The notes under the pieces were generated by a model that made no database searches, was not told the origin of the DNA, and worked only from the letters and a program-made list of their open reading frames with translations. 64,000 nucleotides of DNA from Streptomyces sp. DG1A-41 (GTDB lineage Bacteria; Actinomycetota; Actinomycetes; Streptomycetales; Streptomycetaceae): contig NZ_CP146350.1 of NCBI RefSeq assembly GCF_037055355.1, positions 3,929,001 to 3,993,000 on the forward strand. The letters run 5' to 3'. Within the stretch, counting starts at the first letter, position 1. Every line of letters begins with the position of its first letter. Position numbers and translations under genes: made by a program. Below are positions 50,274 through 58,666 of this stretch, piece by piece.

Positions 50274-51155
50274 TCAGGCGAAAATCACAGTCCGCCGCCC
50301 GTTGAGCAGGATCCTCCGCTCGGCATGCCACTTCACGGCCCGGGCCAGCGCCTGGCACTCCACATCGCGCCCGATCGCGACAAGCCCTTCCGGCGTCACG
50401 TCGTGCCCGACCCGCTCGACCTCCTGCTCGATGATCGGCCCCTCGTCCAGATCAGCCGTCACATAGTGAGCGGTCGCCCCGATCAGCTTCACACCCCGGG
50501 CGTGAGCCTGGTGATACGGCTTCGCCCCCTTGAAGCTCGGCAGGAACGAGTGGTGGATGTTGATGATCCGCCCGGCCAGCGCCTTGCACAGGTCGTCCGA
50601 CAGCACCTGCATGTACCGGGCGAGGACGACCAGTTCGACACCCTCCTCACGCACGATGTCGAGCAACCGCGCCTCAGCCTCGGACTTCGTGTCCTTCGTC
50701 ACCGGAATGTGGTGGAAGGGGATGTTGTACGAGTCCACCAGCTCGGCAAAGTCCGTGTGGTTGGACACCACACCCGCGATCTCCACCGGCAACGCCCCTA
50801 TCCGTGCCCGGAACAGCAGGTCGTTCAGGCAGTGCCCGAACTTGCTGACCATCAGCAGGATGCGCATCTTCTCGTCGGCCCGGTTGATCCGCCAGTCCAT
50901 CTGGAAGGAGTCACCGATCGCCGCGAAGCTGGCCCGCAGCTTGTCCAGGGTCACCGGCGCGTCCGCCGAGAAGTGGACCCGCATGAAGAACAGTCCCGTG
51001 TCGTGGTCGCCGAACTGCTGACTGTCCTCGATGTTGCAGCCGGTCATGAACAGATAGCTCGACACGGCGTGCACGATGCCCTTCCTGTCCGGGCAGGAAA
51101 GGGTGAGGACGTACTGGTCGGCAGGGGCCTCGGCGCGGGTGGACTGCTCATTCAT
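50274..51155 (-). CDS. purU: Formyltetrahydrofolate deformylase
   Basis: A 293-residue enzyme. Residues ~10-90 are the ACT domain (YVLTLSCPDRKGIVHAVSSY), and ~95-290 the formyltransferase-like catalytic domain with ILLMVSKFGHCLNDLLFR, FHHIPVTKDTKSEAEARLL and the active-site cluster RIINIHHSFLPSFKGAKPY, plus TAHYVTADLDEGPIIEQE. The conserved Asn, His and Asp of PurU are present. It hydrolyses 10-formyl-THF to formate and THF, balancing one-carbon units, and is typically tied to purine metabolism. ATG 51155. It is convergent with the anti-sigma gene and transcribed with, or next to, the SCO4402-type gene 47 bp upstream. Confidence 0.95.
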   Translation of the reverse strand: MNEQSTRAEAPADQYVLTLSCPDRKGIVHAVSSYLFMTGCNIEDSQQFGDHDTGLFFMRVHFSADAPVTLDKLRASFAAIGDSFQMDWRINRADEKMRILLMVSKFGHCLNDLLFRARIGALPVEIAGVVSNHTDFAELVDSYNIPFHHIPVTKDTKSEAEARLLDIVREEGVELVVLARYMQVLSDDLCKALAGRIINIHHSFLPSFKGAKPYHQAHARGVKLIGATAHYVTADLDEGPIIEQEVERVGHDVTPEGLVAIGRDVECQALARAVKWHAERRILLNGRRTVIFA

Positions 51156-51201
51156 GCAGGACAGGTTCCCACAAGGACCGACACGGCCGGCAATCGTCCC
51201 G

Positions 51202-51702
51202 CTAGGCGGACCTGGTCATGATCCGCAGGACCTCCAGGCTGCGCGGCGGCGTGTCCGGCTCCTCGCCGTCGCTCGTGGCGAGCCGCACATGCGCGTCCCG
51301 GGCCGCCCGGACCGCCTCCGGCCACGCCTGGTGCTCGAGGTACGTGGCGACCGGCGCGTCCGGCCCGACCTGGTGCATGATCCGCAGCACCCGCAACACG
51401 GCCGTGTCGACGAGGGCCGCCTCCTGCGAGTCGCGGAAGATCGTGCCGACGTACTTCTCGGCGGACCAGTGGTCCAGCCAGGTGTCCTCGACCAGCCGGT
51501 ACACCGCGTCGGTCACGTCGCCGTAGCCGTCCACGCCGGCCAGCCAGACGTCCCGCTGGAACCCGGGATCGGAGAGCATGTGCAGCGCCGAGCGCACGTT
51601 GCTGCGCCAGCGCCACCACGGCATGTCATTGACAGGCATGCCGCCCATGGTGGATGAGCGACGGCCACGACGGGAAGAGTTCTCCGAAGCTTGCACGGTC
51701 AT
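51202..51702 (-). CDS. SCO4402-type conserved actinobacterial protein
   Basis: A 166-residue protein with a highly conserved core: VNDMPWWRWRSNVRSALHML near the start, VDGYGDVTDAVYRLVEDTWL, and SAEKYVGTIFRDSQEAALVD. Its architecture matches what I recall of the SCO4402 family of Streptomyces, which has no assigned function. It has no signal peptide, transmembrane segment or metal motif. The start could be ATG 51702 (chosen), ATG 51615 for the conserved core, or an upstream GTG. It lies directly upstream of purU on the same strand and may share its transcript. Confidence 0.75.
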   Translation of the reverse strand: MTVQASENSSRRGRRSSTMGGMPVNDMPWWRWRSNVRSALHMLSDPGFQRDVWLAGVDGYGDVTDAVYRLVEDTWLDHWSAEKYVGTIFRDSQEAALVDTAVLRVLRIMHQVGPDAPVATYLEHQAWPEAVRAARDAHVRLATSDGEEPDTPPRSLEVLRIMTRSA

Positions 51703-51819
51703 CGATCGTACGTTCCCCTCCACATCGGTCACACAGACCCCTGCAATTCACCTGCGCGTCACCAATTGTTGACCAGAGATCACTCACGGGTTAGCCATGT
51801 GGCGGAATCGTGCGGAACC

Positions 51820-53133
51820 ATGACCGGCAGGCGACGCAAGCCCAGCACATTCCTCCCCGGCCTCCTCACCCGTCACGCCAGATACGGCGTCCTGTCCGCG
51901 GGCACGGCGGTCGCGTGCGCGGCTCTCCTCGCCGGCTGCGGGGTCGTCCCCGGCACCACGGGGGGTACCGGGGACGACCCGATCACCGTCATGACCTGGG
52001 CGCCGCAGGGCACCAAGGCCACCAACAAACCCGGCATGCCGGCCTTCGCCCGCGCCTACGCCCGCTGGGTCAACGCCAAGGGCGGGATCAACGGCCGCAA
52101 GCTCAACGTGCTCACCTGCAACGACCACAACGACAGCGTGGCCGCCGCCAAGTGCGCCCGGCGGGCCGCCAAGGAGAACGTCGTCGCGGTCGTAGGATCC
52201 TACAGCCAGTACGCCGACTCCTTCTTCCCCTCCCTGGAGGGCGCGGGCATCCCGTACATAGGCGGCTACGGCATCACCAACGCCGAGTTCACCAGTCCCC
52301 TGTCCTACCCCGTCAACGGCGGCCAGCCCGCGCTGCTCGCCGGTCTCGGCAGCGCGCTCGCCGACGCCTGCGGGCCGGTCGCGCTGATCCGGCCCGACAC
52401 CATCGCGGGCGACCAGCTGCCCCCGCTGCTCGACTCCGGCCTCAAGGCGAGCGGGCACAGGCCCGCGAGGGACCAGCGGGCGGCGGAGGACGCCACCGAG
52501 TACGACGGCCAGGCCGATCTGGCGCTGCGGACGACGACCACGGACCCGGGGAACGAGGGGTGTGTGGTGCCCGCGCTCGGGGACCGCAACGGCACCTTCA
52601 TGGACTCCTTCCGGCGGGCCCGCGACAACTATCCCGACGTACGGACGGCCACCGTGCTCGGCAGCGTCGACCAGACGGTGATCGACGCGACCGGCGGGGC
52701 GTCGGGGCCGTACGAGGGCTCGTACATCACCGGCTGGTACCCGGTGGCGAGCGATCCCCGCTGGGACGCGATGAAGCGGGTGATCAAGGAGGAGGCCTTC
52801 GACGACAACCGCATCGACCCCGCGGACGCCGGAGTGCAGACCACCTGGATCGCCTACACCGTGCTCCACAAGGTCATCGAGTCGCTCGGCGACGGGGAGG
52901 TGACCGCCGACACGGTCACGGAGGCCCTCGACGACGGCCTCAGGATCAGCACGGGCGGGCTCACGCCGACGCTTCGGTGGCGGTTCCAGGACAAGCTCGC
53001 CGCCGTCGGCTTCCCGCGCCTGGTCAATGCCAACGTGACGCTTCAGGTGGTGCGGAAGGGACGGCTGGTGTCGGCGCGGAAGGGCTTCGTCGACACGACG
53101 AGGACGCTTCAGGACGCCGACGTGAACTACTGA
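51820..53133 (+). CDS. ABC transporter substrate-binding lipoprotein (branched-chain amino acid type)
   Basis: A 437-residue exported protein. The N-terminal region has a basic stretch (MTGRRRKPSTFLPGLLTRH), a hydrophobic core and lipobox LLAGCGV, with Cys at ~residue 46, so it is a membrane-anchored lipoprotein. Its body is a type 1 periplasmic-binding fold: WAPQGTKATNKPGMPAFARA, GRKLNVLTCNDHNDSVAAAK, VVGSYSQYADSFFPSLEGAGIP and YIGGYGITNAEF. Such LivK-like proteins bind amino acids, amides or small organic acids. No cognate permease lies adjacent, so it is an orphan binding protein or a sensor. It stands alone before the Pro-rich membrane protein gene, which is convergent. Confidence 0.88.
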   Translation: MTGRRRKPSTFLPGLLTRHARYGVLSAGTAVACAALLAGCGVVPGTTGGTGDDPITVMTWAPQGTKATNKPGMPAFARAYARWVNAKGGINGRKLNVLTCNDHNDSVAAAKCARRAAKENVVAVVGSYSQYADSFFPSLEGAGIPYIGGYGITNAEFTSPLSYPVNGGQPALLAGLGSALADACGPVALIRPDTIAGDQLPPLLDSGLKASGHRPARDQRAAEDATEYDGQADLALRTTTTDPGNEGCVVPALGDRNGTFMDSFRRARDNYPDVRTATVLGSVDQTVIDATGGASGPYEGSYITGWYPVASDPRWDAMKRVIKEEAFDDNRIDPADAGVQTTWIAYTVLHKVIESLGDGEVTADTVTEALDDGLRISTGGLTPTLRWRFQDKLAAVGFPRLVNANVTLQVVRKGRLVSARKGFVDTTRTLQDADVNY

Positions 53134-53168
53134 GCCCCGCTCAGCGGTTCACGCCCTGCTCGGTCGCC

Positions 53169-55180
53169 TCACAGCTGCGTCGGCTGCCGCTCGGTGAGGC
53201 CGTACGTCTTCGCGATGCCGTTCCACAGGTTGGCCGCCTTGGCCTTCTCGGCGCTCGCGACACCGCTGGCCCGGTTGCCGGCCTGCGTCTGGCCGGTGAC
53301 GCGGGCCTGGCCCTTCTTGCAGCCCTTCTTGCCGGCGGTCTGGTCGGCCCAGGCCGCGTAGTGGTTGTCGGCCGAGGCGGAGGCCTGCCACGCCTTGGTG
53401 AGGGCGGTGGTCAGCGCGGCGTGGTCGGGCAGCTTGTCGACCGTGATGCCGGTAAGCCGGGTGACCAGCTCGTTGCGCTGCTTGGCCGCGTCGCGCAGGT
53501 CCTTGGCCGCCTGGGCGAGGTTGTCGCAGCCCTTGACGTCGGCCACCGCTTTGATCACGGTGCTGCGGCTGTCGCCGCTGTCGGCGAGCAGCTTGTCCAG
53601 CTCGACCGCCTGCGCGCGGGCCGGGTCGGCGGACGGCGAGGCGGAACCGTCCGTCGCGGGCGCCGAGGCGGCCACGGTCTTGTTGTTGTCGCCGCCGTTG
53701 TCGTCACCGCCTCCGCCGCCGGCGAGCAGCGCGCCGGCGCCGATGCCGAGCACGGCGATGCCGATGCCGACGGCCGCGATGACCGGCACGCGCGAGCCGG
53801 TACGGCCACCGCGACCGGACCGGCCGCCGCCGGCGTGGCCGCCACCGGGCGGGGCGTAGGAGGGCTGGGGGTGGTACTGCGGCTGGGGCTGCTCGAAGCG
53901 GGGCAGGTGCTGGGTGGCCGCGGCCGGGCTCTCGGCGCCGGGCTCGCTGCGGAAGAGGTTCTCGAACCCGGCGGGCGGCTGCCGGTCCCCGCCGGGCACC
54001 GGCGCGATGTACTGCGTCGCCTCGGCGTCCGGGTTCGAGGCGGGCGGCAACGGCCCGGTCCCCAGGAACCGCGTCGCCTCGGAGTCCTGCTCGGCGGGCA
54101 TCTCGGGCGGCAGCGCACCCGGGCCCACCGGGGGTATGTACTGCGTCGCCCCCTCGTCGGCGGGGGCGACGGCGACGGGCGGCAGATACTGGGTCGCCCC
54201 CTCGTCGGCGGCCGGCGGCAGGGGCACACGCCCGGCAGCGGGGCCCTGCCCACCGGAGGCCGGCACCTGCGGGCCGCCTGCGGCAGCGGACCCGTACGGA
54301 CCGGAAGCCGACGACTGCGGACCACCCGGAGCAGCGGACCCGTACGGACCGGAAGCCGACGACTGCGGACCACCCGCGGCAGCGGACCCGTACGGACCGG
54401 AAGCCGGAGGCAGACCGCCCCCGGTGGGAGAGCCGTACACGCCGGCCTGCTGCGGCGACTGCCCGCCCGCGGGGCCGGTCCCGTACGCCGACTGAGGCGA
54501 CTGACCGCCCGCAGGTCCGGTCCCGTAGGCGTCAGCCTGCTGAGGCGGCTGCCCCCCGGCAGGGCCTGCCCGTACGCGGCCTGCTGAGGCGGCTGCCCCC
54601 CAGTGGGTCCGGTGCCGTACCCGCCGGTGCCCTGGGGGCCCGCTGCCCCAGGGGAGTTGTACGCGTCAGGGCCCTGCGGCTGTGGGCCGCCCGCGTCGGC
54701 GGGGCCGTACGCGCCGGAGGCCGGAGGCAGGGCGCCCGTGGCGGGAGGCCCGTACGCGTCGGGCTGCTGCGGCACATGCCCGCCCGCGCCTTCCGGAGGC
54801 AGCGGGGCTCCGCCCGCGGGCGCGCCGTACGGGCCGGCGTACGGGTTCGGGGGCTGGGTGCCCTCCGGGGGCGGCGCGCCCGGGGTGGGGTGCTGGGCGC
54901 CCCATGCCTGTGGCTCCGACCACTGCTGGGGCGGCTGGGACTGCCAGCTCTGCTCCGGCTGCGCGGGCGGGGTCTGCTGGTCGGGGCCCCACGGCTGGCC
55001 CCAGGTCTGGCCCTCGGCGGGGGCGGAGGCCGGGGGCGGGCCGGGCCGACGGCCGGAGGGCGCGTCACCGGGCCCGCCCGTCATACCCGGCAGCAGGGGC
55101 TCGCCACCGTCGGAGGGCAGCACGATGCCTTCGCGCGCGGGGCGCGCCGAGGGCTCCTCGCCCTGTCCACTCTGCGTCAC
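53169..55180 (-). pseudogene. Pro/Gly/Gln-rich single-pass membrane protein, frameshifted as written
   Basis: Two frames join into one ~670-residue protein. The first begins at ATG 55180 (MTQSGQGEEPSARPAREGIV) and is Pro/Gln/Gly-rich; the second takes over near 54570 and runs to the end. A one-base deficit in CCC at 54569-54571 explains the switch, a third case of C/G-run deficits in the window. The N-terminal ~430 residues are low complexity, with repeats of GPYGSAAAGGPQ and TQY/TQH/TRF[IL] motifs. After a single TM helix (AAVGIGIAVLGIGAGALLAG) comes a ~230-residue extracytoplasmic domain starting DDNKTVAASAPATDGS, which is Cys-poor and without a known fold. It is probably a cell-surface protein with a cytosolic Pro-rich tail. 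Confidence 0.75.
54283..54412. repeat. 48-bp tandem repeats in the Pro-rich membrane protein gene
   Basis: Near-identical units start at 54283, 54331 and 54379 (the third is partial). They encode a 16-residue repeat of the GPYGSA-x-GGPQSSAS type in the low-complexity tail. Such repeats recombine readily, so length polymorphism is expected. Confidence 0.88.
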
Positions 55181-55380
55181 CGGGACTCCTACTAATGGGG
55201 GACCTTGTGAATCGTCGGGTCACGCTACCGGGTCCCCGGAGCCCGGTGCCACGCAGCACAGGACGTGACTTCCTGCCCTGTGAGCGCGGTAACAAAACCG
55301 GGTCACGGCACGCCGCTCATGTCACCTCCCGCGCGTCAAGCGGCCGTTTCCACACGTTCACGCATCCGCGGGCCCTGTGT

Positions 55381-56766
55381 TCACGCCGCCGCCTGAAGGT
55401 CCAGCCGCGCCCCGAACTCCCTGACCACCGCCTCGTCCCGGTACGGCTCCAGCCTCTGCTGGAAGTCCTCCAGATACTCGGCGCCCCGGTTGGAGCGCAG
55501 CCCCTCCAGCAGTTCGACGGCCTTCATGCCCGTGCTGCACGCCTCTTCGATCTCGCGCTGCTGCACCTGCGCCGTGGCCAACAGCACATAACCGATGGCC
55601 CGGCGGCGCGCCCGCGTCTCGGGATGCCCGGCCAGCGACTCCTGCGCACACCGCGCCGCCGCCTCGGCCTGGCCCAGGTCCCGGTGGCAGTGGGCCAGCT
55701 CGTCGGCGAGATAGGCCTCGTCGAAGTGCGCGATCCACGCCGGGTCGTCCCCGGCGGCCGGATCTGCCGCCTCCAGGGCGCTCACCGCGCGCCCGGCCGA
55801 CGACTGGGCGGCGCGCACGTCGCCCAACAGGGCGTGCCCGCGCGCCTCGGCCGCGTGGAACATCGACTCCGCGCGCGGTGTCACGCGCCCCCGCGTCCCC
55901 TCTTGCGCCGCCCGCGCCAACTGCGCGATCTCCCGCGGGTTCCCGAGCTGCGCGGCGAGATGACTCATGGATGCGGCGAGCACGTACCCCCCGTAACCCC
56001 GGTCCCCGGCCGCCTGGGCGAGCCGCAGCGCCTGGATGTAGTAGCGCTGGGCCAGCCCGGGCTGCCCGGTGTCCACGGCCATGTACCCGGCGAGCTCGGT
56101 CAGCCGGGCCACCGCGGCGAACAGGTCCCGCCCGACCGCCTCCCGGTACGACCCCGCCAGCAGCCCCGAGACGACGCTGTTGAGGTAGTGCACGACGACC
56201 GGCCGCACATGACCGCTGCCGTACTGGTGGTCGAGATCCACCAGCGCCTGCGTCATGGCCCGCACCGCCTGCACGTCGGACTGCCCGACCCGCGGCCCGG
56301 CCGAGCGCGCCACCTGCCCGTCGGGCGCGGAGATCAGCCAGTCACGGCTGGGCTCGACCAGCGCGGACGCGGCGACCGAGGAGCCGGACAGGAAGTCCCG
56401 CCGCCCCACGTCACTGCGCCACAGCTCGCAGACCTGCTCGATGGCCCCCAGTACCGTCGGCGAGAACTGGAGACCGACGCCCGAGGCGAGGTTCTTGCCG
56501 TTGGCCATGCCGATCTCGTCGATCGTGACCGTACGGCCGAGCTTGCGGCCGAGCGCCTCGGCGATGATCGCCGGGGCCCGCCCCCGTGGCTGCTGCCCGC
56601 GCAGCCAGCGCGCCACCGACGTCTTGTCGTAGCGCAGGTCGAGGCCGTGCTCGGCCCCGCACATGTTGACCCGGCGGGCGAGGCCGGCGTTGGAGCATCC
56701 GGCTTCCTGGATGAGCGCCTGGAGCCGTTCGTTCGGCTGCCGGGCGACGAGCGGCCTTGCGGCCAT
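55381..56766 (-). CDS. NsdA-like TPR transcriptional regulator
   Basis: A 461-residue regulator with an N-terminal HTH region (QALIQEAGCSNAGLARRVNM, then DKTSVARWLRGQQPRGRAPA) and a long TPR-like helical body (ALRLAQAAGDRGYGGYVLAA; ARAAQEGTRGRVTPRAESMFHAAEARGHALLG as two TPR helices). This is the layout of NsdA and its Streptomyces paralogues, which act as negative regulators of differentiation and antibiotic production. The RRDFLSGSSVAASALVEPSRDW segment is a family marker. ATG 56766 is chosen as the conserved start; an upstream ATG is unlikely. It is divergent from the Prim-Pol-like gene. Confidence 0.82.
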   Translation of the reverse strand: MAARPLVARQPNERLQALIQEAGCSNAGLARRVNMCGAEHGLDLRYDKTSVARWLRGQQPRGRAPAIIAEALGRKLGRTVTIDEIGMANGKNLASGVGLQFSPTVLGAIEQVCELWRSDVGRRDFLSGSSVAASALVEPSRDWLISAPDGQVARSAGPRVGQSDVQAVRAMTQALVDLDHQYGSGHVRPVVVHYLNSVVSGLLAGSYREAVGRDLFAAVARLTELAGYMAVDTGQPGLAQRYYIQALRLAQAAGDRGYGGYVLAASMSHLAAQLGNPREIAQLARAAQEGTRGRVTPRAESMFHAAEARGHALLGDVRAAQSSAGRAVSALEAADPAAGDDPAWIAHFDEAYLADELAHCHRDLGQAEAAARCAQESLAGHPETRARRRAIGYVLLATAQVQQREIEEACSTGMKAVELLEGLRSNRGAEYLEDFQQRLEPYRDEAVVREFGARLDLQAAA

Positions 56767-57082
56767 GGCGTACCCCCTGTGGCTGCGGTGCCTGCCCACG
56801 CACCGAGTTGACGTGTCTTCCGCGGCCGAGCCCTCTCACGTCCCGGCGAAAGGATCCGGCCGTGAAGATCAATGCCCCGCCGACCAGGCGAAAATGCGAG
56901 GCATGTGAGGATTGCCGGGGTAACGGCTGTTGCCGGCCCCACTCGTGGCTACCCAGCTCCGGCCACGGTTCCTCCCGCGCGCCCCCGCACATGCACCCAT
57001 GCGCCCCGACGACAGGGGCGATGCTCCTCCCCGCGCACGTGGGCGCGCGTAACCCCTGGTGACGACCAGAGTTGTGTTCATC
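56767..57082. other. Divergent promoter region between NsdA-like and Prim-Pol-like genes
   Basis: About 316 bp containing both promoters. Its left half is AT-richer than the flanking genes. No coding frame, hairpin or repeat is convincing here. Confidence 0.4.
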
Positions 57083-57736
57083 GTGGAAGAGACGATCGTC
57101 GGCACCGAAGCCGCTCAGATCCCGAAGCAGCGCGGGGAATCGCTGCTGGACACCGCTGTCCGCTACGCCGAGGAGCGCCACTGGGACGTGTTCCCCGGCA
57201 CCTGGCTGGAAGCCGTCGACGGCGCTCAGCGCTGCTCCTGCGGTGACGCCGCGTGCCCGGCACCCGGGTCGCACCCGGCGCGTCCGGACTGGGCGACGCA
57301 GGCGACGGGCAGCGCGACCGTCGCGCGGCGGATGTGGCAGAAGCAGCCGACGGCGTCGATCCTGCTGCCGACGGGGCGTACGTTCGACGCGATTTCCGTG
57401 CCGGAGACCGCCGGGTTCCTCGCGCTGGCGCGGATGGAGCGGATGGAGCTGACGCTGGGACCGGTGACGCTCACGCCGGATCGGCGGATGGAGTTCTTCG
57501 TGCTGCCGGGGGCGTCGGTGAAGGTGCCTGACCTGGTGCGGAAGCTGGGGTGGTCGTTGTCCTCGCTGGATCTGACCGTGCTGGGCGAGGGCGCGTATGT
57601 GGCCGCGCCGCCCACGCGGTTCGGGTCTCGGGGTGCCGTGCAGTGGGCCTGCCGGCCTACGCCTGCGAATCGGTGGCTGCCGGACGCGGAGGAGTTGATC
57701 TCGCCGTTGGCCTATGCGTGCGGCCGGGATCGGTAA
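57083..57736 (+). CDS. Bifunctional DNA primase/polymerase-like protein (Prim-Pol N-terminal domain)
   Basis: A 217-residue protein matching the N-terminal Prim-Pol domain of actinobacterial primase-polymerases. RYAEERHWDVFPGTWLEAV (~20-38) and a Cys-rich patch CSCGDAACPAPGSHPARPDW (~45-64) are followed by ASILLPTGRTFDAISVP and ALARMERMELTLGPVTLTPD. It has no helicase partner or C-terminal domain, so it is a short stand-alone form. Such proteins may handle nucleotides or regulate rather than replicate DNA. GTG 57083 is preferred since the conserved family start is (M/V)EE-T; GTG 57059 would add eight residues. Confidence 0.78.
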   Translation: MEETIVGTEAAQIPKQRGESLLDTAVRYAEERHWDVFPGTWLEAVDGAQRCSCGDAACPAPGSHPARPDWATQATGSATVARRMWQKQPTASILLPTGRTFDAISVPETAGFLALARMERMELTLGPVTLTPDRRMEFFVLPGASVKVPDLVRKLGWSLSSLDLTVLGEGAYVAAPPTRFGSRGAVQWACRPTPANRWLPDAEELISPLAYACGRDR

Positions 57737-57775
57737 GCGCCTGTTCGTCTGCCTGGTTGCCGTTTCGTGGCGGCT

Positions 57776-57852
57776 GCGGGTTGTTGTCGGCTGATCGCGC
57801 CCACGCGGCGGAGCCGCGTATCAGACAGAGCCCCGCGCCCCTTTCAGGCCCG
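57776..57852 (+). repeat. Streptomyces intergenic repeat, copy 2
   Basis: Shares with copy 1 the core CGCGCCCACGCGGCGGA, followed by GCCGCGTATC and a GCCCCGCGCCCC-type end. It contains the perfect stem-loop CGCGGC-GGA-GCCGCG (57814-57828). It lies in the gap after the Prim-Pol-like gene, just before the ABC transporter start, so it could end the upstream transcript or protect RNA. Confidence 0.75.
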
Positions 57853-57892
57853 CTTCTCCACCGTAGGGTTCTAGGTGACGGAGGGAGATGCG

Positions 57893-58666
57893 GTGGGTTC
57901 CAGCGCTGTGCGTGTACAGGGGCTCTGGAAGCGGTTCGGGCAGCAGGTCGCTGTTGCCGGGGTCGATCTGGAGTTGCCCGCGGGCAAGTTCATCGGGCTT
58001 GTCGGGCCGAACGGGGCCGGGAAGACCACCACGTTGTCGATGGTGACGGGGCTGCTCAGGCCCGATCATGGGACCGTCGAGGTGGTGGGGCACGACGTGT
58101 GGCGGGACCCCGTCGAGGTGAAGGCGCGGATCGGGGTGCTGCCGGAGGGTCTGCGGTTGTTCGAGCGGCTGTCGGGGCGGGAACTGCTGGCGTACACCGG
58201 GAGGTTGCGCGGGCTGCCCGGTGCCGAGGTCGACAAGCGGGCCACGCAGCTCCTCGACGTCCTCGATTTGGCGGGCGCCCAGCACAAGCTCGTCGTCGAC
58301 TACTCGACCGGCATGCGCAAGAAGATCGGCCTCGCCGCGGCTCTCCTCCACAATCCCGAAGTGCTGTTCCTGGACGAGCCGTTCGAGGGCGTCGATCCCG
58401 TCTCCGCCCAGACCATCCGGGGCGTACTGGAGCGGTACACCGCCTCGGGCGCCACGGTCGTGTTCTCTTCCCACGTCATGGAGCTCGTCGAGTCGCTGTG
58501 CGACTGGGTGGCCGTCATGGCCGCCGGGCGGATCCGCGCGCACGGGACGCTGGCCGAGGTGCGGGGCGACGCGCCCTCGTTGCAGCGGGCGTTCCTGGAG
58601 CTCGTCGGGGCGCAGAGCCGGGACGCCGGGTCCGATCTCGACTGGCTGGGCGGCGGGTCCCGGTGA
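57893..58666 (+). CDS. ABC transporter ATP-binding protein
   Basis: A 257-residue nucleotide-binding subunit: Walker A GPNGAGKTTT (~38), GVLPEGLRLFERLSGRELL (Q-loop region), signature YSTGMRKK (~136), Walker B VLFLDEPFEGVDPVS (~157), and H-loop VVFSSHVMELVESL. The class is CcmA/DrrA-like type, common for exporters and heterologous permeases. GTG 57893 follows GGAGGGAG by 5 nt, which makes it better than GTG 57875. It is coupled (GTGA) to the permease downstream, forming a two-gene transporter. Neither gene shows a drug- or peptide-specific marker, so cargo is unknown. Confidence 0.95.
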   Translation: MGSSAVRVQGLWKRFGQQVAVAGVDLELPAGKFIGLVGPNGAGKTTTLSMVTGLLRPDHGTVEVVGHDVWRDPVEVKARIGVLPEGLRLFERLSGRELLAYTGRLRGLPGAEVDKRATQLLDVLDLAGAQHKLVVDYSTGMRKKIGLAAALLHNPEVLFLDEPFEGVDPVSAQTIRGVLERYTASGATVVFSSHVMELVESLCDWVAVMAAGRIRAHGTLAEVRGDAPSLQRAFLELVGAQSRDAGSDLDWLGGGSR

